A stretch of DNA of 10,201 nucleotides from Candidatus Firestonebacteria bacterium RIFOXYA2_FULL_40_8 (GCA_001778355.1 MFGS01000068.1:1-10201), one strand, 5' to 3'; positions 1 to 6,165 are shown, counted from the first letter of the stretch. Notes: generated from the letters alone by a model not told the origin. Numbers and translations are program-made.

Positions 1-942
1 GTGCCGAAGATCGAACAATATTATGTTGATGTCAGAGAGAGCGGCAAGCTGGACTCGCTTTCGAATTTAATTGATTTTAATAATATCAAACTGGCGCTGG
101 TGTTCTGCAACACGAAACGTCAGGTGGATGATATTGTGGATGCCTTACAGGCGAGAGGTTACGCTGTAGAAGGTCTTCACGGGGATTTAAAACAGGCTTC
201 CCGTGACAGGGTAATGGCAAAATTCAGAAGAGGCGCTATCGAAATACTTGTTGCTACGGATGTTGCCGCCAGAGGTCTGGATGTTGACGATATTGAAGCT
301 GTTTTTAATTATGACATACCTCAAGACGAGGATGCTTACGTCCACAGGATAGGCCGTACCGGAAGAGCGGGAAAAGAGGGCAAAGCCTACACTTTTGTTG
401 TCGGCAATGAAGTCTATAAACTAAAAGATATTCAACGTTATGCGAAAACTACGATTAAGCGCGCGAAAACGCCGTCTTCAACGGACCTGGAAGCGATAAG
501 GTCAAATATATTGATAGAGAGGATAAAGAAAACAATAGATGACGGCAAATTAGATCGTTTTGTCGATCTTGCGGAAAAAATAGTTACGGAAGATTATGCC
601 GCAATGGATGTTGCCGCGGCGCTTCTTAAAATGATGCTCGGGGGCAAAGAGGAGAAAGAAGAAGTTGATGACGATGACCTGAATAATACCGGCGCAGCTC
701 CGGGCAGAGTACGCCTCTTTATCAATGTAGGAAAGGAAAACGGTGTCTCTATCAGCGAATTTGTGAAATTTATTGAAAAAGAAGGCGGAATTTCCGGCGG
801 GCAGATATATAGAGTGAGTTTGCATGACCGGTTCTCTTTCTTTGAAGTACCCCTGGAAAACGCGCGGGAAGTTTTAAAAAGAATAAAGGGAAAAGAGTTA
901 AAAGGCAGCAGGGTGTTCATCTCCCCCGCAATGAAAAGATAG
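1..942 (+). CDS. deaD: DEAD-box RNA helicase, C-terminal part (5' end cut by window)
   Basis: ATP-dependent RNA helicase that unwinds short RNA duplexes in ribosome assembly or mRNA turnover, in the cytoplasm. Only the second RecA-like domain and the tail are present. Visible motifs are VFCNTK (motif IV, residues 34-39), ATDVAARGLDV (motif V, 85-95) and YVHRIGRTGRAG (motif VI, 113-124, with its arginine fingers). A helical linker and an acidic stretch (217-227) follow. Residues 236-310 match the DbpA-type RNA-binding domain (RLFINVGKENG, then a terminal SRVFISPA strand) shared by the DeaD/CsdA and DbpA groups. The first RecA domain with Walker A and DEAD must lie left of the window, so the GTG at base 1 is almost certainly an internal Val codon. 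DeaD is the best name but DbpA or CshA-like remain possible. It converges on the HD-GYP gene. Confidence 0.93.
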   Translation: MPKIEQYYVDVRESGKLDSLSNLIDFNNIKLALVFCNTKRQVDDIVDALQARGYAVEGLHGDLKQASRDRVMAKFRRGAIEILVATDVAARGLDVDDIEAVFNYDIPQDEDAYVHRIGRTGRAGKEGKAYTFVVGNEVYKLKDIQRYAKTTIKRAKTPSSTDLEAIRSNILIERIKKTIDDGKLDRFVDLAEKIVTEDYAAMDVAAALLKMMLGGKEEKEEVDDDDLNNTGAAPGRVRLFINVGKENGVSISEFVKFIEKEGGISGGQIYRVSLHDRFSFFEVPLENAREVLKRIKGKELKGSRVFISPAMKR

Positions 943-949
943 AAGAGCA

Positions 950-984
950 AGTACGAAGTACGATGTACAAAGTACAAAGTTTTA
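950..984. repeat. Degenerate heptamer tandem repeat
   Basis: Four consecutive 7-base units of the form WGTACRA (AGTACGA, AGTACGA, TGTACAA, AGTACAA) run from 950 to 977, followed by a decayed fifth unit, AGTTTTA. They begin eight bases after the helicase stop codon. GTAC is self-complementary, so neighbouring units can pair as small hairpins. The array resembles the short tandemly repeated heptamers known in cyanobacteria and some uncultured phyla. No coding role is seen. Confidence 0.75.
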
Positions 985-1020
985 TATTAAGGAGTTTTAA
1001 ATAATAATACAATAATGTGA

Positions 1021-1092
1021 GACTTTACGGACCTTAAAGACTTTGGACTTTATGGACGTCTTTTACGTGAGCAACGTGATAACGTGTGACGT
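1021..1092. repeat. Degenerate 7-9 base tandem repeat array
   Basis: The first part is GACTTTACG, GACCTTAAA, GACTTTG, GACTTTATG (1021-1054), with each unit starting GAC. The second part continues with ACGT cores starting at 1056, 1065, 1074, 1082 and 1089, spaced 9, 9, 8 and 7 bases. The array lies in the convergent space between the helicase and the HD-GYP gene. Its period matches the nonamer arrays near 5394-5539, although the unit differs. Confidence 0.65.
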
Positions 1093-1149
1093 TCTAACCG
1101 AAATGGGTAAGTATCAGTGGAATCCCGTAGTTTTGTAATCTGTGGAATC

Positions 1150-1186
1150 GACCCGAAATCAATTTAAAGTTTCAATATTTCGGGTC
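1150..1186 (-). terminator. Hairpin directly after the HD-GYP stop codon
   Basis: A perfect 10-base inverted repeat, GACCCGAAAT (1150-1159) and ATTTCGGGTC (1177-1186), encloses a 17-base loop. On the reverse strand it starts one base after the TAA of the HD-GYP gene, where a terminator or 3'-end stabilising hairpin would be expected. There is no T-tract after the stem on that strand, so it is not a classical intrinsic terminator. Confidence 0.5.
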
Positions 1187-1187
1187 T

Positions 1188-3824
1188 TTATCTGTCTGTA
1201 AAATGGAACTTCTTTAGTTTGAAAACATTAAGGCAGGCTTTTGCGACTTTCAGATCGTAGAGCTTGCCTTTGTTTTTTGAAATTTCCTTTAAAGCTTCTT
1301 TCGTACCCTTTGATGCTCTGTAAGGTCTGTGGGAGGACATTGCTTCCACCACATCGGAAACCATGACTATCTTTGCTTCCAGAATAATATCTTTTCCGGT
1401 CAAGCCGTAGGGATACCCCTTGCCGTCTATCCGCTCGTGATGCTGCAGCACTGTTTCGGCCACCGGATAAGGGAAATCCATCTCTTTAAGGATCTCATAA
1501 CCGATGGACGGGTGTACTTTTATTATATTAAATTCGGATTCCGATATTTTACCCGGTTTACTTAAGATTTCGATCGGTACATTGATTTTCCCGAGATCAT
1601 GGAGCAGCCCCGCTATACGTATCCTTTCAATGGAGTCTTCGCTTAACCCGAGTTCTTTAGCTATCGCGCATGCAAGCTGGGCGACCCTTACCTGATGACC
1701 GGCGGTATACGGGTCTCTCATTTCCACAAGACGGGTGATAACGCGCATGGCGTCATCCATAGTTTTTTTGAGCTTTGAAAAGCTGTTCTTCAGCTGGTCT
1801 TCTATCTGTCTTTGTCTTGTCACATCCACCATGGTGGTTCTTACCGAAATTACTTCGTGTTTTTCATTATATTCCAGCACATCATCAAGGGAAACGACTA
1901 TTTTACTGCCGTCGCTTCGTAAATAAACCCTGTTCCCGGATCTGATGGTTTCTTTTCCGGCTATTTTTCTTAAAAAGCGAAGCTGTGCTTCTTCCCGCTG
2001 GGCAGGTTCAATAAAATCAAAGATGGGTTTGCCTACCATCTCGTCTTTATCGTAGCCCAGCATTTTTAACTCGGTTTCATTTACGCTGGTTACTACGCCG
2101 TCGGGATTTAAAGTGTGGTAAGCCACGGGCGCATTGTCCCAGAGCTCCCTGTATTTTACTTCACTGTCTAAAAGATTTTTTTCCGAGGCTTTATCTTTGG
2201 TGATATCTTTTACATATTCGATGACACCGTCAGTTTTGCCTGTTTTCGCATTCTTAAGGGGATAGGCATAAAGGTCCTGCCAGCCGATGATTTTCTTGTT
2301 TTTGTCCATCCGGGGAACTGTCTCATTACAGGTTACCCCTGTTTTTAAGGTTTTCTGGGTCGGACAGACTGCGCAGGAAGTATTCTTGCCGTAGTAAGCC
2401 TGATAGCATTTTTTTCCGACGAGAGGCATGGAGTCCTTGTACCAATTTTCCATTACCTTATTGACCCTTAATATTTTTAAATCCTTGTCCAATACGCTTA
2501 TACCGTCTTGAATGCTGTCTAAAACATTATTAAGAAAAGCTTCTGATTCTTTAAGATTGTTTAAGGTGGTCTTTTCTTCTGTTACATTTCTGGAGACATT
2601 GAGGATGAGTTCCAGTTTGTTGTTTTCATCCAGGAGAGGTATTCTTTTGGCGGAATAATAACCTGTTTTTGCGCTCCCCTGAACAGTGGTATCCAGCGTA
2701 TCATGAGGTTTTTTTGTCTTAACTATTTTTCTGTAGTAACCCTCTACGTTTTTGAACGCTTTTTGATATTCCGGATTGCCTTTCAAAAAAAAGTCCCCGA
2801 TTTTTAGAGGCGGAAGTCCTAATTGCTTCATAGAGTTGAAGAAGTAAGTATTGGCGTAGACAATCCTGATATCCGGAGAAAGCACCAGGATGGATTCATC
2901 AACTGCATCCATGATTTTTTTCAAAAGGTCATCAGAGTGTTTAACAGCGTTATTGGTTTTCAGATTCTGGATAATATACGAAAGCCCCAAGGAAAAGAGG
3001 CGCAGAAGCGAAGTAGTGTAGTTATCCGGATTGCTTCCTGAAGTTATACGAAGTACTCCGATATTATGTCCAATTTTACTCCTAATAGGAATAGAGATGC
3101 TCCAGTTGTTTTCCGTTAATTTACGGGTTACAACCGGCACCTTTCCGTGCAAAAGTCTATGGATATCCTCATAGGGCTTATTCAAAACAGTAAAATTTTC
3201 CTTACAGCTGTTTGCGTCGCAGTAGAAAGATACTACATCCTTTTCCGCGTCTTTGGCGATAAAGATCTCCATCCGGTCAAAACCCAGGCGCTTTTTTGCG
3301 AAGAGGACGGCGTTTTGACAGATATTTTTTAGGCTGTTTTCTAAGGAAAGCTGTCCGAGTATTTCTATAAGGTTGCACAAACTCGAAGTATATTTTACAT
3401 TAATACTTTCCGAGAGTTTTTTCTCTGTAATATCCCGGGAGATCCCGATAACGGAATTAAGGCGGTTATTTGAGTCGCGTATCGGAATTAATTGCGTATC
3501 CAGCCAGAGGGTATATTGGGGATACTGGATAGGCCCTTCATAGGTTAAAGGTTTGCCTGTCGAAATAGCTTTATTAATATTGGCAAGCATCCTGTTTGCA
3601 ATATCTGCGGAAAAAAGAACATTAATATTCTTATTAAGAAGCTTTTTTGGAGGTACCTTAAATATCTTTGCGCCATAGCTGTTAATATATTTTACGGTTC
3701 CGTGATTATCAATAACAAAGATAATATCATGAGCCATTTCTGCGAGGATTTTGTAGTATTTTGGAAGGCTTCTCTGTTCTTTAACTTGGTTCAGCAGCTC
3801 TGCATCAGAGGGGAAATTCTTCAT
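1188..3824 (-). CDS. Multi-PAS/GAF sensor c-di-GMP phosphodiesterase (HD-GYP)
   Basis: Cytosolic sensor predicted to hydrolyse cyclic di-GMP; no signal peptide or membrane segment is visible in its 878 residues. Domain order is PAS (about 20-135, ending GISRDITEKK), GAF (about 145-290), PAS (300-415), PAS (425-545), PAS (555-675) and HD-GYP (690-870). HD-GYP residues are intact: EMRDPYTAGH (701-710), the HD pair in LLHDLGKI (742-743), H771, and HHERIDGKGYP (795-805), followed by SDVVEAM and RPYR. An active enzyme is therefore expected. The third PAS carries cysteines C473, C484 and C487 in a CYxxYxG...CxxCP pattern, a candidate metal or Fe-S site. The start ATG (3824-3822) is supported by AAGGAAG at 3840-3834. 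The gene has its own consensus promoter and appears monocistronic. The sensed signals cannot be read from sequence. Confidence 0.95.
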   Translation of the reverse strand: MKNFPSDAELLNQVKEQRSLPKYYKILAEMAHDIIFVIDNHGTVKYINSYGAKIFKVPPKKLLNKNINVLFSADIANRMLANINKAISTGKPLTYEGPIQYPQYTLWLDTQLIPIRDSNNRLNSVIGISRDITEKKLSESINVKYTSSLCNLIEILGQLSLENSLKNICQNAVLFAKKRLGFDRMEIFIAKDAEKDVVSFYCDANSCKENFTVLNKPYEDIHRLLHGKVPVVTRKLTENNWSISIPIRSKIGHNIGVLRITSGSNPDNYTTSLLRLFSLGLSYIIQNLKTNNAVKHSDDLLKKIMDAVDESILVLSPDIRIVYANTYFFNSMKQLGLPPLKIGDFFLKGNPEYQKAFKNVEGYYRKIVKTKKPHDTLDTTVQGSAKTGYYSAKRIPLLDENNKLELILNVSRNVTEEKTTLNNLKESEAFLNNVLDSIQDGISVLDKDLKILRVNKVMENWYKDSMPLVGKKCYQAYYGKNTSCAVCPTQKTLKTGVTCNETVPRMDKNKKIIGWQDLYAYPLKNAKTGKTDGVIEYVKDITKDKASEKNLLDSEVKYRELWDNAPVAYHTLNPDGVVTSVNETELKMLGYDKDEMVGKPIFDFIEPAQREEAQLRFLRKIAGKETIRSGNRVYLRSDGSKIVVSLDDVLEYNEKHEVISVRTTMVDVTRQRQIEDQLKNSFSKLKKTMDDAMRVITRLVEMRDPYTAGHQVRVAQLACAIAKELGLSEDSIERIRIAGLLHDLGKINVPIEILSKPGKISESEFNIIKVHPSIGYEILKEMDFPYPVAETVLQHHERIDGKGYPYGLTGKDIILEAKIVMVSDVVEAMSSHRPYRASKGTKEALKEISKNKGKLYDLKVAKACLNVFKLKKFHFTDR

Positions 3825-3833
3825 CTTCTTTGT

Positions 3834-3840
3834 CTTCCTT
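3834..3840 (-). promoter_or_regulatory. Ribosome binding site of the HD-GYP gene
   Basis: AAGGAAG on the reverse strand, nine bases before the ATG at 3824. It supports that start over later in-frame Met codons. Confidence 0.7.
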
Positions 3841-3881
3841 TCGGAAAGAGATTATCATAAAGTATTTTAACTTACTCTTAA

Positions 3882-3910
3882 ATTATAAGCGAAACTCCGG
3901 GTTTTGTCAA
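3882..3910 (-). promoter_or_regulatory. Perfect sigma-70 promoter for the HD-GYP gene
   Basis: On the reverse strand, TTGACA (3910-3905) and TATAAT (3887-3882) are separated by exactly 17 bases. Both hexamers and the spacer are full consensus. Transcription would begin near 3875, giving a leader of about 50 bases to the ATG at 3824. No operator-like palindrome overlaps it, so strong basal expression is inferred. Confidence 0.85.
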
Positions 3911-3939
3911 TGAATTATAAAGGAGAAAAATAAAAGACC

Positions 3940-3968
3940 TTGACTAAAAGATACTAGAGTGGTATCAT
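3940..3968 (+). promoter_or_regulatory. Sigma-70 promoter of the Rrf2 operon
   Basis: TTGACT (3940-3945) and TATCAT (3963-3968) are separated by 17 bases, each one mismatch from consensus. It is arranged divergently with the HD-GYP promoter, with only 29 bases between the two -35 boxes. The predicted transcription start near 3975 leaves a leader of roughly 145 bases before the Rrf2 ATG. Confidence 0.75.
3950..3966. promoter_or_regulatory. Candidate Rrf2 operator overlapping the -10 box
   Basis: The 17-base sequence GATACTA-GAG-TGGTATC is a near-perfect palindrome (6 of 7 positions pair). It fills the promoter spacer and runs into the -10 hexamer at 3963. Rrf2 family regulators commonly repress their own operons from such sites, so autorepression is inferred. 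It does not closely match the Escherichia coli IscR type 1 consensus. Confidence 0.5.
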
Positions 3969-4014
3969 TATGTAGTTGAAGACTACTTGAAAAGTAAAAT
4001 ATAGGGTTCTGGCC

Positions 4015-4110
4015 ATGTATCAGTGTCCACCTTCGGTTAGATCTCGTCCGCTACAATGCTTGTTGCGAGACCTCGCCAAAAGGCGGGCCCTAGGCGGAGA
4101 ATCGTTTTAG
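4015..4110 (+). CDS. Possible 31-residue leader ORF before rrf2
   Basis: ATG at 4015 opens a frame of 31 codons closed by TAG at 4108-4110, nine bases before the Rrf2 ATG. The predicted peptide starts MYQCPPSVRSRPLQ and is rich in Arg, with Cys residues. No good Shine-Dalgarno precedes it (only TGGCC directly upstream). It is richer in G+C than its surroundings. It could be a leader peptide, a fortuitous frame through a structured leader RNA, or part of a mobile element remnant. Nothing confirms translation. Confidence 0.25.
   Translation: MYQCPPSVRSRPLQCLLRDLAKRRALGGESF
4042..4087 (+). promoter_or_regulatory. Structured GC-rich leader of the Rrf2 operon
   Basis: Two stems can form in the transcript leader. 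TCTCGT (4042-4047) pairs with GCGAGA (4065-4070), with one G-T wobble, and CTCGCC (4072-4077) pairs with GGCGGG (4082-4087) over an AAAA tetraloop, also with one wobble. GGGCCC and CCTAGG palindromes follow. The tract is much richer in G+C than its flanks. It matches no riboswitch class I can recognise by eye, and there is no T-tract, so it is not a clear terminator. Confidence 0.35.
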
Positions 4111-4119
4111 AGAGGAAAT

Positions 4120-4545
4120 ATGCTGATAACACGGAGTACGGATTATGCGGTAAGGGCGCTTAAATACCTTGCAGAGAAAGGTAAAGAAGCCTCAGCGGCG
4201 GAGCTAACACAAAAGTTGAAGATTCCCCGCGCTTTTATGAGAAAAATCATGCAGTTACTCGGGAAAAACGGTTTTGTAGAATCAAGAAAAGGTCCCGGAG
4301 GCGGTTTTCTGCTTCTTAAAAAGCCGGAAGAGATATTTTTGATAGAACTGATAAAACTCTTTCAAGGACAGGTTTGTCTTAACGAATGTGTTTTTAAAAA
4401 GAAAGTATGTGTGAACAAAAGCAGCTGTTTTCTAAGTAAAAAACTGGGAGAGATAGAAGAGTACGCTTATCTGGTGCTTTCCAGAATAAATTTAAAAGAA
4501 ATTATGGAAGGCGGGAGGAGTTATGGCGAAACGCAAAATAATTAA
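4120..4545 (+). CDS. Rrf2 family transcription regulator with Fe-S type cysteines
   Basis: Dimeric winged-helix DNA-binding protein of the Rrf2/IscR family, 141 residues (family usually 130-165). The start MLITRSTDYAVRALKYLA is a hallmark of the family. A helix-turn-helix covers about residues 25-50, and the wing includes RKGPGGGFLL (56-65). C86, C90, C97 and C103 form a cluster where IscR-type proteins bind a [2Fe-2S] cluster (C92, C98, C104 in E. coli), so redox, Fe-S or NO sensing is inferred. AGAGGA (4111-4116) precedes the ATG. It overlaps the next gene by 23 bases, meaning co-transcription and probable translational coupling with an iron-sulfur protein, its likely regulatory target along with itself. 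It is not necessarily IscR, since no isc or suf genes are nearby. Confidence 0.93.
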   Translation: MLITRSTDYAVRALKYLAEKGKEASAAELTQKLKIPRAFMRKIMQLLGKNGFVESRKGPGGGFLLLKKPEEIFLIELIKLFQGQVCLNECVFKKKVCVNKSSCFLSKKLGEIEEYAYLVLSRINLKEIMEGGRSYGETQNN

Positions 4546-5380
4546 AATAGTTTTGGATAAATGCACGGGTTGCGGTCTTTGTATCCCAAACTGTCCGGAG
4601 GGAGCGCTTCAAATAATAGACGGTAAAGCCCGCCTGATTTCCGATCTTTTTTGTGACGGCCTCGGGGCCTGTCTGGGGCATTGTCCCGAAGGTGCTATCG
4701 TTATTGAAGAAAGAGAAGCAGAAAAATATGACGAAAAAAAAGTTATGGCTAATATTGCCGCACAGGGAAAAAATACCATCAAGGCGCATTTAATACATTT
4801 AAGAGACCACGGGGAAAAGGAGCTCCTCCGCCTGGCAATAGAATATTTAACGAAGAATAACCCGGAGATCAATGTGCCGGAACTGGTTCACGGCGAAGAA
4901 GCACAGGAACACGGCGGCTGTCCCGGCAGTAAAATGCAGGACTTGAGACATAAAGATGGAGGGTTGGATGGTCAGAAGGTTAGAGGGTTGGAAAAAATGG
5001 AAAACCCATCTCAACCAGAGATACAGAACTGGCCGGTGCAGATAATGTTGGTGCCGGTACATGCCCCTTATTTTAACGGAGCGGATTTGCTTATTGCCGC
5101 TGATTGCGTACCTTTTGCGTATCCAATGTTCCATCAGGATTTACTCAAAGGCAAAATACTTCTCATCGGTTGTCCAAAACTTGATGACAACGGTCTCTAC
5201 GCCGAAAAACTCGGACAGATAATAAAAGAAAACGATATTAAATCCGTAACCGTAGCCCACATGGAAGTCCCGTGCTGTTTCGGCATTTTGCAATCCGTAG
5301 AAGCCGCGATAGAAGCGTCGGGGAAAAACATTGCTATGAAGGAAGCAACGATTGCGATAAGCGGATTGAGAATTGATTGA
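4523..5380 (+). CDS. Ferredoxin-like 4Fe-4S protein linked to Rrf2
   Basis: 285-residue cytosolic iron-sulfur protein of a family common in strict anaerobes, often near hydroxylamine reductase (Hcp) or redox regulators; its reaction is not established. The N-terminal ferredoxin module has a complete C14-x2-C17-x2-C20-x3-C24 motif. The second motif, C44-x5-C50-x3-C54 (CDGLGACLGHC), has Leu47 where a second Cys would stand. Further cysteines (GGCPG at 133, C195, C217, and paired C251-C252 in VPCCFG) sit in an alpha/beta C-terminal domain and may hold another cofactor. The ATG at 4523 follows GGGAGGAG and overlaps the rrf2 3' end. Residues of about 147-157 are encoded by an 8-base tandem repeat that looks inserted. 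Electron transfer under Rrf2 control is inferred. Confidence 0.85.
   Translation: MAKRKIIKIVLDKCTGCGLCIPNCPEGALQIIDGKARLISDLFCDGLGACLGHCPEGAIVIEEREAEKYDEKKVMANIAAQGKNTIKAHLIHLRDHGEKELLRLAIEYLTKNNPEINVPELVHGEEAQEHGGCPGSKMQDLRHKDGGLDGQKVRGLEKMENPSQPEIQNWPVQIMLVPVHAPYFNGADLLIAADCVPFAYPMFHQDLLKGKILLIGCPKLDDNGLYAEKLGQIIKENDIKSVTVAHMEVPCCFGILQSVEAAIEASGKNIAMKEATIAISGLRID
4962..4993 (+). repeat. Octamer tandem repeat inside the iron-sulfur protein gene
   Basis: Four adjacent 8-base units, GGTTGGAT, GGTCAGAA, GGTTAGAG and GGTTGGAA, fit GGTYRGAN. The 10-mer GAGGGTTGGA occurs at 4959 and again at 4983. The array lies in the linker between the ferredoxin module and the C-terminal domain; three units equal 24 bases, so the frame is kept. 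Confidence 0.7.
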
Positions 5381-5393
5381 ACCGCTTATCGCA
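5353..5393 (+). terminator. Hairpin spanning the stop codon of the iron-sulfur protein gene
   Basis: TGCGATAAGCGG (5353-5364) and CCGCTTATCGCA (5382-5393) form a perfect 12-base stem with a 17-base loop containing the TGA stop (5378-5380). It is followed by T-rich GTTTGTAAGGTTTTT. It probably ends the Rrf2 operon transcript, with its 5' arm coding the last residues before the stop. Confidence 0.65.
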
Positions 5394-5429
5394 GTTTGTA
5401 AGGTTTTTAAGGTTTGTAAAGTTTTTAAA
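5394..5429. repeat. Nonamer tandem array, left arm
   Basis: Four exact-length units: GTTTGTAAG, GTTTTTAAG, GTTTGTAAA, GTTTTTAAA (consensus GTTTKTAAR). The array begins one base after the terminator stem and is matched in opposite orientation at 5513-5539. The two arms flank about 83 AT-rich bases, and folded together they give a long imperfect stem between convergent genes. Confidence 0.8.
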
Positions 5430-5512
5430 GTCAAATCAAGATTAATGCAATAGCTAGGAAGATATTAATGTACATTAAATAACTTATTTTAGATTTTAGC
5501 TGTAGCATTTAC

Positions 5513-5539
5513 CTTATAAACCTTACAAACTTTATAAAC
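5513..5539. repeat. Nonamer tandem array, right arm (inverted)
   Basis: On the plus strand the units are CTTATAAAC, CTTACAAAC, TTTATAAAC, whose reverse complements GTTTATAAG, GTTTGTAAG and GTTTATAAA belong to the same family as the left arm. A partial unit runs into the stop codon of the nitroreductase gene at 5541-5543. Confidence 0.8.
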
Positions 5540-5540
5540 T

Positions 5541-6083
5541 TTAAGACTCCGTGAAAAATTCCGAAATCTCATTGATATTTTTTCGGATTTTTTCACGGAC
5601 CGGCTGATCCGGGTATCCCACTGGTACTATAACATCTATCTTTGCCGATTTTGGAAGCCCTAAAGCCTTTTTTAATCCTGTTTCATTAAACCATCCCATC
5701 CAACAGGTGCCAAGACCCAGTTCTGTGGCCTGTAGGATAAAATGTTCGACTGCAATTCCGATATCTATAAGGTAAAACCTGGTATCTCTGACAAAATTCC
5801 CTACTCTCGAGGAAAAGTTTCCTCTTTCGGAGAGGACTATTAAGAGGGCGGGAGCTTTTTTAGCGAAAGCGCCGGCGCAGTACTGACCGGTAAATGCCGC
5901 ATCGCACGCCTTTTCTTTTAATACGATATCGGTAATTATCATAAACTTCCACGGCTGAGAGTTGCACGCCGAAGGCGCCAGACGGGCAGATTCCAAACAA
6001 GCGTCCAGTTTTTCCTTTTCCACGGGCTTATCCAGGAAATTCCTGCAGGAGTATCTATTTTTTACCAAGTCAATGAAATTCAT
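5541..6083 (-). CDS. Nitroreductase family FMN oxidoreductase
   Basis: 180-residue flavoprotein expected to bind FMN as a homodimer and reduce an unidentified substrate with NAD(P)H. Family marks are the N-terminal RYSCRNF (residues 10-16, phosphate and flavin contacts by Arg10 and Arg14), APSACNSQPW (36-45), and the late ELGLGTCWMGWFN (121-133) and IVPVGYPDQ (152-160). The size and the short form without an extra ferredoxin domain fit the small anaerobe-type nitroreductases; substrate cannot be deduced. No clear Shine-Dalgarno precedes the ATG at 6083. A TAAAAT box lies six bases upstream, so the message may have almost no leader. It is divergent from the KaiC-SBP-AraC gene with 88 bases between, and might be controlled by that regulator (inference). 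Confidence 0.93.
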   Translation of the reverse strand: MNFIDLVKNRYSCRNFLDKPVEKEKLDACLESARLAPSACNSQPWKFMIITDIVLKEKACDAAFTGQYCAGAFAKKAPALLIVLSERGNFSSRVGNFVRDTRFYLIDIGIAVEHFILQATELGLGTCWMGWFNETGLKKALGLPKSAKIDVIVPVGYPDQPVREKIRKNINEISEFFTES

Positions 6084-6089
6084 AAGTCT

Positions 6090-6118
6090 ATTTTAACATA
6101 TAGGCTCCCTGTAATGAA
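6090..6118 (-). promoter_or_regulatory. Weak promoter candidate for the nitroreductase gene
   Basis: On the reverse strand, TTCATT (6118-6113) and TAAAAT (6095-6090) are 17 bases apart. The -10 is one mismatch from consensus but the -35 matches only three positions. Start of transcription would fall near the ATG at 6083, implying a leaderless message. Confidence 0.3.
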
Positions 6119-6136
6119 AGTACTGAAAATTGATGC

Positions 6137-6165
6137 TTCAAAAAAACATGTATTTCTGTTATCAT
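6137..6165 (+). promoter_or_regulatory. Weak promoter candidate for the KaiC-SBP-AraC gene
   Basis: TTCAAA (6137-6142) and TATCAT (6160-6165) are 17 bases apart. The expected transcription start is about 6172, exactly at the preferred ATG, which would explain the missing Shine-Dalgarno. The -35 matches four of six positions. Confidence 0.35.

Noticed and set aside
1..3. GTG at base 1 as the real start of the helicase
   Set aside because: The first RecA domain with Walker A and DEAD motifs is missing, so the gene must begin before the window; GTG is read as an internal Val codon.
594..977. Reverse-strand frame of 127 residues overlapping the helicase
   Set aside because: It lies opposite a well-supported conserved gene, shows no recognisable domain, and its composition is explained as antisense of acidic and Lys-rich codons.
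950..1092. CRISPR-like array
   Set aside because: Units are only 7-9 bases with no unique spacers and no cas genes nearby.
3972..3986. Small hairpin GTAGT-TGAAG-ACTAC
   Set aside because: The stem is only five bases and overlaps the predicted transcription start, so it is unlikely to form in RNA.
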